Positions 1 through 6,493 of a stretch of DNA of 12,324 nt are shown here, in pieces. Position 1 is the stretch's first letter. Each line of letters opens with the position of its first letter. Location: the NCBI GenBank assembly GCA_036567205.1, contig DATCVA010000079.1, forward strand, positions 1 to 12,324. The letters run 5' to 3'. The notes beneath the pieces were generated by a model, which was given only the letters and a program-made list of their open reading frames with translations, made no database searches and was not told the DNA's origin. The translations under genes were made by a program, and so were the position numbers. This DNA comes from DATCVA01 sp036567205 (GTDB lineage: Bacteria; Pseudomonadota; Gammaproteobacteria; Burkholderiales; Burkholderiaceae_B).

Positions 1-167
1 AGGGCTGGCGGCCCGGTCAAGCAGTAAGGCAGTAAGTAACGCCAGTGTGGCAGGCTAAATATTTTATCGGGCTGGTCAAGCATGTGTCTTGCTCGATGTT
101 TTCGTAGGTATAGAGCATCTGGCCAGACCAGAAGTGGTTGCCGGTCAGATAAAGAGAGGCACAGGAA
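1..167. other. Left-edge leader region upstream of the hydro-lyase operon
   Basis: No gene can be supported here. All three plus-strand frames meet a stop within the first 58 bases (TAA at 25-27, 33-35 and 56-58), so the tail of an upstream plus-strand gene could end here, but the frame cannot be chosen. Bases 21-36 are a perfect tandem duplication of the 8-mer GCAGTAAG. A perfect 10-base palindrome TCTGGCCAGA lies at 118-127, followed by a small hairpin ACCA-gaag-TGGT at 127-138. Either could be an operator or leader structure, but neither matches a site I recognise. I found no convincing -35/-10 pair. A purine-rich stretch at 153-159 is the likely ribosome binding site for the gene starting at 168. 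Confidence 0.4.
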
Positions 168-1433
168 ATGGCACAAACTATTGCGGAAAAGATTCTAGAG
201 ACGCACCGGATCAATGATAAAGACCGCGTGGAACCAGGAAATGTAGTTCGCGCAAAGGTGGATCTTGTCTTGCTTAACGACGCTAATGGTCCGGTTGCGT
301 TCCGTCATTTTGCCAATATGGGCGGAGGCAAGGTCATTTGTCCCGAAAAGGTTGCGCTGGTGTGCGACCATTTTGCGCCCGCTCCTAATGCGGCGGGAGC
401 TCGGATGCTGGGGGATATGCGGCGATTTGCGCGCGATAAAGGCATAGAGCATTTCTACGATGTGGGCAAAGGGGGAATCGAGCACACGCTAATTCCAGAG
501 CTCGGTCTTATTGGACCTGGCGATTTGATTGTGGGCGGAGATTCGCACACAGGAACGGCGGGCGCATTCAATGCTTTTGGCATGGGAATGAGTTGGGCGG
601 GGATGGCGGCAATAATGGTGCTGGATGAAACCTGGTTCCGTGTGCCGGAGTCCATGCGTTTTCATCTGCACGGGAAAAAATCGCCTTACGTTACGGGAAA
701 AGACGTGATCTTGCAGGTGCTTCAGAAAATTGGGGTGTATGGCGCTTTGTACCGTTCCATGGAGTTTGGCGGACCCGGTATTGCCGAATTCAATATTGAT
801 GAGCGCATGGCCATTTGCAATATGGTCGTTGAAGCCGGCGCTAAAACCGGTATTGTCGAGGCCGATGAAATTACGCGGGCCTGGGCACAGGCAACATGCA
901 AGCGTCCGTGGACAATGGTTAACGCAGACGCCGATGCCCAATACTTCTCGCGCCACGATATTGATTTGAGTCAGATGCGCCCAATGGTAGCCAAGCCGTA
1001 CTCACCAGAGAATGTTGTTTCGCTGGATGAAGTCAGTGGTATTCATGTCGATCAGGTATACATGGGTAATTGCGCAAATGGCACCATTACCGACCTTCGG
1101 CAGATTGCCAGCATCCTGAAAGGACGAAAAATTGCCGAAGGGACCCGAGCCATCATCGTTCCAGCTACTCAGAAAATTTACAAAGAGGCGATGGACGAGG
1201 GCTTGATAGAGCAGTTTATTGATGCGGGCGCTGCTGTCAGTACGCCCACCTGTGGCGCCTGTTTTGGTGGCCATAATGGCGCCATGGATGACGGCGAGGT
1301 TGGCTTTGCCACCATCAATCGAAATTTTAAGGGGCGTGCCGGCCACGCGGGTGCACAGGTTTATTTGGGAAATTCCTATGTCGCCGCCGCCACGGCTGTT
1401 GCTGGCGAAATAATCGACCCGGCAAAACTTTAA
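168..1433 (+). CDS. Aconitase-family hydro-lyase, large subunit (LeuC/DmdA-like)
   Basis: 421 residues, the usual length of a split LeuC-type large subunit. It should carry the 4Fe-4S cluster and, with the small subunit encoded next, catalyse reversible dehydration/hydration of a 2-hydroxy di- or tricarboxylate in the cytoplasm. The three cluster ligands are visible: Cys302 in GNCANG, and Cys362 and Cys365 in TCGACFG. Other family signatures are DHFAP (67-71), GGDSHTG (123-129) and NRNFKGR (384-390). The first cysteine motif departs from the common GSCTN form (Asn301 for Ser, Ala303 for Thr). The ATG at 168 follows a GAGAGG sequence by eight bases. The gene heads a compact unit; its stop codon is part of the next gene's Shine-Dalgarno (TAAGGAG, 1431-1437). 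The family also contains 3-isopropylmalate dehydratase, homoaconitase and 2,3-dimethylmalate dehydratase. The PrpF and Bug neighbours, and the lack of other leu genes, argue for a catabolic role rather than leucine synthesis (inference). Family is certain; substrate is not. Confidence 0.93.
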   Translation: MAQTIAEKILETHRINDKDRVEPGNVVRAKVDLVLLNDANGPVAFRHFANMGGGKVICPEKVALVCDHFAPAPNAAGARMLGDMRRFARDKGIEHFYDVGKGGIEHTLIPELGLIGPGDLIVGGDSHTGTAGAFNAFGMGMSWAGMAAIMVLDETWFRVPESMRFHLHGKKSPYVTGKDVILQVLQKIGVYGALYRSMEFGGPGIAEFNIDERMAICNMVVEAGAKTGIVEADEITRAWAQATCKRPWTMVNADADAQYFSRHDIDLSQMRPMVAKPYSPENVVSLDEVSGIHVDQVYMGNCANGTITDLRQIASILKGRKIAEGTRAIIVPATQKIYKEAMDEGLIEQFIDAGAAVSTPTCGACFGGHNGAMDDGEVGFATINRNFKGRAGHAGAQVYLGNSYVAAATAVAGEIIDPAKL

Positions 1434-1445
1434 GGAGCGCTCAAA

Positions 1446-1946
1446 ATGATACTTAAAGGCAAGGTGCATAAATTGGGCGACAGCGTTGATACGGACGTGA
1501 TGATTCCGGGGCGCTATCTATCTTTGTTGAATCCGGCCGATATTGCCAAACACATCTTTGAGGAGGTTGACCCGGGGTTTGTCGATCGCGTAACTCCTGG
1601 CGACATGATTGTTGCCGGCCAGAACTTTGGTTCTGGCTCGGGACGCGAGCAGGCGCCATTCGGGCTGAAGGCCCTTGGCATCAGTTGTATTGTGGCGGCA
1701 AGCTTCTCGCGTACTTTCTACCGTATGGCGATCGACCTTGGACTACCTATCATGATCAGTCCCGAGGTTGCCGCGGCGGCTTGCCAGGGGCAGCCCATTG
1801 AGGTCGATACCCACACCGGCAAAGTGGTGCTGGACGGAAAAGAGTTCCATGCTGAACCGCTGCCTGGCTTCATCCAGGAAATTATTGATATGGGGGGCGT
1901 TACCGAGTGGGTGAAGCAGGAAGTCGTCCGCCGTCAAGCCTCATAA
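1446..1946 (+). CDS. Aconitase-family hydro-lyase, small subunit (LeuD/DmdB-like)
   Basis: 166 residues, typical for the short LeuD type. It is the swivelling 'aconitase domain 4' partner of the large subunit 12 bases upstream and completes the active site. Visible signatures are DTD (15-17), IPGRYL (20-25), GQNFGSGSGREQAP (58-71) and SFSRTFYR (86-93). In the active-site loop, the serine equivalent to the aconitase catalytic base (Ser65) and the substrate-binding arginine (Arg67) are kept. The usual CGSSREH reads SGSGREQ: Ser63 for Cys, Gly66 for the second Ser, Gln69 for His. The specificity loop after the PGRYL motif reads SLLNP, which I cannot match to a known substrate class. The start is fixed by AAGGAG at 1432-1437. 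It should be co-transcribed and translationally coupled with the large subunit. The family is well supported; whether it acts on dimethylmalate, isopropylmalate, homocitrate or another acid is open. Confidence 0.92.
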   Translation: MILKGKVHKLGDSVDTDVMIPGRYLSLLNPADIAKHIFEEVDPGFVDRVTPGDMIVAGQNFGSGSGREQAPFGLKALGISCIVAASFSRTFYRMAIDLGLPIMISPEVAAAACQGQPIEVDTHTGKVVLDGKEFHAEPLPGFIQEIIDMGGVTEWVKQEVVRRQAS

Positions 1947-1962
1947 AGTTAAGGGACGGACC

Positions 1963-2955
1963 ATGCGCTATTTGTACTTATTTATTGCAAGGCTGATGTT
2001 GGGCTTTGCCGGCGTGCTTATGTTCGGCGTCAATGCCAGCGCCACGGCCCAGACTGGTCAGTTTCCCACTAAGGCCGTTCGAATCGTTGTCGTCTACCCC
2101 CCGGGAGGCGGGATCGACCTTATCGCCAGAACGCTGGCAAGGCACTTGAATGATCTGTGGCAGGTGCCGGTGGTCGTTGAAAACCGAGCCGGCGCGGGCA
2201 CCACTTTGGGAAGCGCCGATGTGGCGAAATCGGATGCCGATGGCTACACATTATTAATGACGGATGTTAGCTTCGCCATTGCGCCCAGCTTATATAAAAG
2301 TCTTCCCTACGATGCGATCAAAGATTTTTCGCCTATTAGCCTTATCAACCTGGTGACTGACATTATGGTTGTTAATCCCCAGGTGCCAGCCAACACAGTT
2401 CAGGAACTGGTTGCGCTGGCCAAGAAGGAGCCCGGGAAATTGGTGTATGCGTCAGCGGGCAATGGCACGTTGAACCATCTGTCGATGGAAATGTTCAAGT
2501 CAATGACAGGCACTCAAATGGTTCATGTGCCCTACCGGGGCGCGCTGGCGGCACTGAATGATGTGATTGCAGGGCGTGGGCAGGTCTATGTTGGCGCGCT
2601 TGTTTCAACCGTTCCGCAGATCAATGCGGGCAAGCTTAAGGCGATTGCCGTTACGGGTTCGCACCGGTCCGAGTTGTTGCCTGATGTGCCTACGGTAATG
2701 GAGTCCGGTCTGCCAAATTATGACATTGCATCATGGTATGGCTTGCTGGCTCCTGCGGGCACCCCTGCAGCGATTATCGAACAAATCAATCGCGAGGTCG
2801 TTAAGATTGTGAGCCAGCCAGAGTTTCGCCGACTGCTGGTTGACAATGGCAATGAGCTGGTTGCGAGCACTCCGAAAGAGTTCGCCGAGTTCCTTGATTC
2901 CGAAATCGCCAAATGGCACAAAGCGGTCGTTAGCGCTGGAGCCAAGGTCGATTGA
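1963..2955 (+). CDS. Bug-family (TctC-like) periplasmic solute-binding protein
   Basis: 330 residues, normal for the Bug family of tripartite tricarboxylate transporter (TTT) binding proteins. An N-terminal signal peptide is visible: Arg2/Arg10, a hydrophobic core at about 11-22, and likely cleavage near Ala27-Ala29. The mature protein shows the family landmarks YPPGGGIDLIAR (45-56), ENRAGAGTTLG (73-83) and DADGYTLL (91-98). Bug proteins bind carboxylates or amino acids in the periplasm and normally deliver them to TctA/TctB membrane partners. Neither partner is in the window, so this is an orphan receptor or works with a permease encoded elsewhere. It starts 16 bases after the small-subunit stop, with AAGGGA (1951-1956) as ribosome binding site, so it very probably shares the transcript. 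Its position between the hydro-lyase and the isomerase suggests that its ligand is the pathway substrate (inference). Confidence 0.93.
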   Translation: MRYLYLFIARLMLGFAGVLMFGVNASATAQTGQFPTKAVRIVVVYPPGGGIDLIARTLARHLNDLWQVPVVVENRAGAGTTLGSADVAKSDADGYTLLMTDVSFAIAPSLYKSLPYDAIKDFSPISLINLVTDIMVVNPQVPANTVQELVALAKKEPGKLVYASAGNGTLNHLSMEMFKSMTGTQMVHVPYRGALAALNDVIAGRGQVYVGALVSTVPQINAGKLKAIAVTGSHRSELLPDVPTVMESGLPNYDIASWYGLLAPAGTPAAIIEQINREVVKIVSQPEFRRLLVDNGNELVASTPKEFAEFLDSEIAKWHKAVVSAGAKVD

Positions 2956-2982
2956 TCGTTTTTCCAGTGCCTATAACAAACT

Positions 2983-2988
2983 AAGGAG
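2983..2988 (+). promoter_or_regulatory. Ribosome binding site deciding a TTG start
   Basis: AAGGAG lies five bases before TTG at 2994. It supports the non-ATG start of the PrpF-family gene. The next in-frame ATG (residue 11) would remove the conserved PAVF segment and leave the start without this site. Confidence 0.75.
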
Positions 2989-2993
2989 TTGCC

Positions 2994-4139
2994 TTGAAGC
3001 AATTTCGACTTCCTGCCGTATTCATGCGTGGCGGCACCAGTAAAGGCTTGATGTTGCACAGGCGAGACCTTCCGGACGAGCGCAGCTTATGGGATCGGAT
3101 TTTCCTTCAGGCAATGGGTAGTCCGGACCCCTACGGGCGTCAACTGGACGGCATGGGAGGGGGCGTTTCTTCCTTATCCAAAGTGTGTGTCATTGGTCCT
3201 TCCACACATCCCGACGCGGACGTGGACTACACTTTTGCGCAAGTGCTGATCAAGACGTCGCATGTTGATTATCAGCCCTTATGCGGCAATATGTCGGCCG
3301 CTGTCGGCCCGTTTGCTGTTGACGAGGGTCTGGTCGACGTGGCGGGCGCCCGCGCGGCCATCCGTATCCACAATACGAACACGAAGAAAATTATTGTGTC
3401 GCACTTTGACATGGACGATGGATTCGCCGCGGTAAATGGGGATTTCGAAATTCCTGGCGTTGCGGGTACAGGGTCACCCTTAAGACTGGACTTTCTTGAT
3501 CCTGCCGGGGCGTCCACGGGTAACTTGCTGCCGACAGGGCAGGTTATTGAAACGCTTGATATACCGGGAATGGCCAGCATCGAAGCCTCGATGATCGATG
3601 TCAGCAACGCTTGTGTGTTCGTGCGCGCTGCCGATTTGGGCATGGCGGGCACCGAAAGTCCGGCCGAAATAGAAGACAATCAGGCTTTGATGGCGCGTTT
3701 GGCGGCTATTCGCATTGCAGCTTCGATTCGCATGGGGCTGGCCCCTGATGCGGCGCGCGCGGCGGAACGGACCGCAATCCCTTTTATTGGCTTTGTTGCA
3801 CCGCGCTCTTCATTCCTGACCTTGGCCGGACATAGTGTAGATGCCACCAAGGTGGACTTGGTAGCCCGCGTCATCTCTAACGGACAGCCCCACAGGGCGC
3901 TGCCGCTTGGGGTTTCCATGTGCATGGCTGCGGCGGCTCGGATGGAAGGCAGTATTGTTCATGAAGTAGCGCGGCCACCAGCCAGTCCGCAAGAAGATCT
4001 GCGTATCGGCATGCCATCGGGGGTGCTCAATGTTGCGGCCGATGTCCAGCGCAGTAATGGATCGTGGCACGTGATCAGAGGCGGCTTTTATCGTACGCAA
4101 CGGCGCTTGTTTGAAGGGACTTTGCTGATACGCGGTTAA
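2994..4139 (+). CDS. PrpF-family isomerase (methylitaconate / oxalomesaconate isomerase-like)
   Basis: 381 residues with the PrpF hallmark PAVFMRGGTSKG (7-18). The family has a duplicated diaminopimelate-epimerase-like fold and moves a C=C bond in unsaturated di- or tricarboxylates by proton transfer. Members include PrpF (2-methylaconitate), Mii (methylitaconate to dimethylmaleate) and GalD (4-oxalomesaconate). The proposed catalytic pair is visible: Lys63 in SSLSKV and Cys97 in CGNMSAAVGPF. Their spacing of 34 residues equals that of the Lys73/Cys107 pair reported for Shewanella PrpF. The start is TTG, backed by AAGGAG five bases upstream. It lies 38 bases after the Bug gene and is the last gene of the plus-strand unit. 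Next to a LeuCD-like hydro-lyase, the best analogy is the Mii/DmdAB pair of Eubacterium barkeri. AcnD, the usual PrpF partner in the methylcitrate cycle, is a single-chain aconitase and is absent. Family is sure; substrate is inferred. Confidence 0.92.
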   Translation: MKQFRLPAVFMRGGTSKGLMLHRRDLPDERSLWDRIFLQAMGSPDPYGRQLDGMGGGVSSLSKVCVIGPSTHPDADVDYTFAQVLIKTSHVDYQPLCGNMSAAVGPFAVDEGLVDVAGARAAIRIHNTNTKKIIVSHFDMDDGFAAVNGDFEIPGVAGTGSPLRLDFLDPAGASTGNLLPTGQVIETLDIPGMASIEASMIDVSNACVFVRAADLGMAGTESPAEIEDNQALMARLAAIRIAASIRMGLAPDAARAAERTAIPFIGFVAPRSSFLTLAGHSVDATKVDLVARVISNGQPHRALPLGVSMCMAAAARMEGSIVHEVARPPASPQEDLRIGMPSGVLNVAADVQRSNGSWHVIRGGFYRTQRRLFEGTLLIRG

Positions 4140-4172
4140 GCCTGGCAAGCTTGCCGTAATCTGTTCTGTTTT

Positions 4173-4198
4173 GCCTCCCTTCACAAGAGAAAGGCGGC
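4173..4198. terminator. Weak imperfect hairpin between convergent genes, possible bidirectional terminator
   Basis: GCC (4173-4175) and CCTT (4178-4181) can pair with AAGG (4191-4194) and GGC (4196-4198) around a nine-base loop, with a small internal bulge. It lies between the PrpF-family stop (4139) and the enolase-superfamily stop (4208), where a terminator would be expected. No good U-tract follows on either strand, so intrinsic termination is doubtful. A separate perfect 12-base palindrome, GGCAAGCTTGCC, lies at 4144-4155, but it has no loop and is not a terminator by itself. Confidence 0.3.
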
Positions 4199-4207
4199 CT
4201 CATTCTT

Positions 4208-5377
4208 CTACGCGACTTTTGTGTATTCCAAGGTGTGCTGTTTTAGTCGTTCTTCGTCAATCGTGATGCCCAGGCCGTGGCCTGTGGGAACGTCAACATG
4301 GCCGTCGCGCACAACGAAGTCAGTTTCCGGCACAAGCGGATCGGGTGCCGTGGTATTTAATCCAAACAGAAACTCGCCCGCCCCGAACATTCGGCGGGCC
4401 GGGATGCTGGTATAGAAATGTGCGGCGGCGGCAGCTTCAAGCTGTGATTGCACAGCCAGACCGCCGCAATTGAGCATGATGTTGGCAGCTTCGGCAACGG
4501 CGGCGATCTTGCGTGCTGCAGTCAGGCCTCCCACTTTATAGAGTTTGATGCAAAAGGCATCGACGGCTTGCGCTTCAGCCAGGGAATAGGCGTCTTGCAC
4601 GGTGAAGACACCTTCGTCCGCCATTAATGGAACACCAGCGCATTCGCGTCGAATAGCTGCCATGCCCTTCAGGTCGCGCCTGGCAATGGGCTGCTCAACA
4701 TAGCCCAGATCCAGCGGACGTAAGGCATGGATCGCCATAATAGAGTCAGCGACAGACCAGCCGGTGTTTGGGTCAACGCCGATCACGATGTCGTCTCCAA
4801 CCGCGCGCCGCACCAGCTCAAAATTTTTGACGTCTTGTCGCCAGCCTTTGCGATCAGCGGCTTTCAAGCACAGAACTTTGATGCCAAACTCAAAGACCGC
4901 TCGAGAGGCTTCTTCAACCATCACGTCAGGATCGTCGGCCAGGCTAACAGACCATTCAAGAGGAATGCGGGGCTGACAGTTGCCGCCGATTAAGTTGTGA
5001 ACGGGAACCTTCAGCGCTTTTCCCAGGGCGTCATATAGGGCAATGTCCAGCACGGCGCGGGCTGCGGGGTTTCCGGCCAAACGCAGATCGAACATTTCGT
5101 TAATGCTTTCAATATCGTATATCTGCTTCCCGAGTAATGCCGGGCCGTAGATGTGGGTGATGGCGGCAACGACGCTATGGGTTGTGTCAGAAACGAAATG
5201 TCCGGGTGAAATGGGGCGGATCTGGGCGCATCCGACGACGCCATCCGCATGGATTTTGACCAGAACCGGCTTGCCCAGAACACTGGACGAGGGGCCCGTG
5301 TCATACACTCCGCTGGAAAAAATGCGTTTCACCCGGACAGGAATATCTGTGACGAAGATTTCGATGCGATCGATCAT
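4208..5377 (-). CDS. Enolase-superfamily enzyme (muconate-lactonizing / mandelate racemase-like)
   Basis: 389 residues: an N-terminal capping domain followed by a (beta/alpha)7-beta barrel from about residue 130. These Mg2+-dependent enzymes abstract the proton alpha to a carboxylate and then cycloisomerise, epimerise or dehydrate. Metal ligands are visible at Asp202 (VDPN), Glu228 (VEQP) and Asp254 (ADEG). Bases on opposite faces would be Lys172 and Lys278 (IKLYKVGGL). The family's usual KxK on barrel strand 2 reads Cys170-Leu-Lys172, so the first lysine is missing. No mandelate-racemase-type His-Asp dyad is seen, so the lysine-type (MLE-like) subgroup is favoured. It starts at ATG 5377 with a weak purine-rich site, and an in-frame TAG lies just upstream. 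It is third in the minus-strand unit, 94 bases after the Bug gene. Possible roles are an acid-sugar or hydroxyacid dehydratase, a cycloisomerase or a racemase; the reaction cannot be chosen from sequence. Confidence 0.9.
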   Translation of the reverse strand: MIDRIEIFVTDIPVRVKRIFSSGVYDTGPSSSVLGKPVLVKIHADGVVGCAQIRPISPGHFVSDTTHSVVAAITHIYGPALLGKQIYDIESINEMFDLRLAGNPAARAVLDIALYDALGKALKVPVHNLIGGNCQPRIPLEWSVSLADDPDVMVEEASRAVFEFGIKVLCLKAADRKGWRQDVKNFELVRRAVGDDIVIGVDPNTGWSVADSIMAIHALRPLDLGYVEQPIARRDLKGMAAIRRECAGVPLMADEGVFTVQDAYSLAEAQAVDAFCIKLYKVGGLTAARKIAAVAEAANIMLNCGGLAVQSQLEAAAAAHFYTSIPARRMFGAGEFLFGLNTTAPDPLVPETDFVVRDGHVDVPTGHGLGITIDEERLKQHTLEYTKVA

Positions 5378-5471
5378 AACTTTATTGCCCTATAAGAAGC
5401 GTGCTATTGGTAAGCCCGGCCTTGGCCTGTTTCGAGAGAATTCGGTATGCCATTCATTACACGGGTGAGCG

Positions 5472-6446
5472 TTAATTCAATTTCAGGTTCAGCTCTTTGA
5501 TAAGGTTTCCCCATTTGACATTCTCTTGAGCAATGAACTTGGTGAATTCAGCAGGCGAATTAGGAACAATCTCAAAACCCATCTTGGTAAGCTGGCTTTG
5601 AACTTCCGGTACTTTAAGAGCAATCAGGACTTCTTTATTGAGCCTGTCTACGATGTTTTTTGGGGTCTTCGCGGGGGCGACAATTCCAAACCAGGTGATT
5701 ACTTCAAACCCCGGGTAGCCCGATTCCGCAATGGTGGGGACGTCTGGTACGACCGGCGATCGTGTCAGTCCGCTGACAGCAATAGGGCGCAGTTTTCCGT
5801 TCTGCACGCTAGGCAGCAGGCCCGAGATGCTTGACATCATCATATTAATGCGCCCGCCGAGAAGATCCACCAACGCGGCCGCGTCACCTTTGTAGTGAAT
5901 TGGGTTGATGTCAATTTTTGCTGCCTTCTTGAATAGTTCCATAGACATATGGGGCGACGATCCTATTCCCCCGGTCGAATAATTGAGCTGCCCGGGATGG
6001 GCTTTTGCATAGGCGACAAGTTCGCTAAGGCTTTTGACGGGAAGAGAGGGGTTAACGACCATTAGAAGCGGGTTGTGCACCACTCGGACAACGCCCGTGA
6101 AATCTTTGATTGGGTCGTAGCCAACATCGGGATACAGATACGGCGCCACCGCATGTGTGGTTTGAACGGCCAGATAAAGCGTATAGCCATCTGGAGCCGA
6201 CTTGGCGACATAATTGGCGCCAATCGAGCCGCCTGCGCCGGCTCTTGTCTGGACGACGACCGATTCCTTCAGTTGTACGCCAAGTTGTTGTGCAATGATG
6301 CGGGCGACAGAGTCCGTTGGGCCGCCGGCGGTGAAGCCCACCACCAATGTAATAGGTTTCGAGGGGTAAGGTTGCGTCTGAGCTTGCGTGCCCGACAGTA
6401 GTAAAAAAGACAGCCCCAAGACGTAAAGATATTTGAGTCCTGACAT
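5472..6446 (-). CDS. Second Bug-family (TctC-like) periplasmic solute-binding protein
   Basis: 324 residues with a clear signal peptide: Lys5, a hydrophobic stretch at about 7-18, and cleavage probably after TQA at 22. The mature start and ligand-site loops show the family pattern: GGPTDSVAR (41-49), TRAGAGGSIGA (67-77) and APDGYTL (84-90). It should bind an organic anion in the periplasm. It differs at many positions from the Bug protein at 1963-2955, including the GG-x-x-D loop (GGPTD versus GGGID). The two probably bind different ligands and are not a recent duplication. A GGAGA sequence precedes ATG 6446. It lies 47 bases after the GMC oxidoreductase gene on the same strand, consistent with one operon. 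As with the other Bug gene, no TctA/TctB membrane partner is nearby. Confidence 0.93.
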   Translation of the reverse strand: MSGLKYLYVLGLSFLLLSGTQAQTQPYPSKPITLVVGFTAGGPTDSVARIIAQQLGVQLKESVVVQTRAGAGGSIGANYVAKSAPDGYTLYLAVQTTHAVAPYLYPDVGYDPIKDFTGVVRVVHNPLLMVVNPSLPVKSLSELVAYAKAHPGQLNYSTGGIGSSPHMSMELFKKAAKIDINPIHYKGDAAALVDLLGGRINMMMSSISGLLPSVQNGKLRPIAVSGLTRSPVVPDVPTIAESGYPGFEVITWFGIVAPAKTPKNIVDRLNKEVLIALKVPEVQSQLTKMGFEIVPNSPAEFTKFIAQENVKWGNLIKELNLKLN

Positions 6447-6493
6447 TTTATGTCTCCAGTTAGCTATGACACGGGTTTAGTGCCGGTGGGCAA

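Noticed and set aside
17..214. Minus-strand 65-residue ORF with a hydrophobic stretch at the left edge
   Set aside because: It overlaps the start and ribosome binding site of the hydro-lyase gene, begins inside that gene and resembles no family; most likely chance.
489..956. Minus-strand 155-residue ORF inside the large-subunit gene
   Set aside because: It is fully covered by a well-supported gene on the other strand and has no recognisable motifs. The same holds for the other long opposite-strand frames within the dehydrogenase and Bug genes.
168..1946. Annotation as leucine-biosynthesis leuCD
   Set aside because: The fold and cysteines fit, but no leuA or leuB is adjacent, the active-site loops are atypical, and the genes are packed with a Bug receptor and a PrpF isomerase. 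A catabolic hydro-lyase fits better.
168..4139. Methylcitrate-cycle acnD-prpF locus
   Set aside because: PrpF is present, but AcnD is a single long aconitase-type chain; here the dehydratase is split into LeuC- and LeuD-sized subunits, and prpB/prpC are absent from the window.
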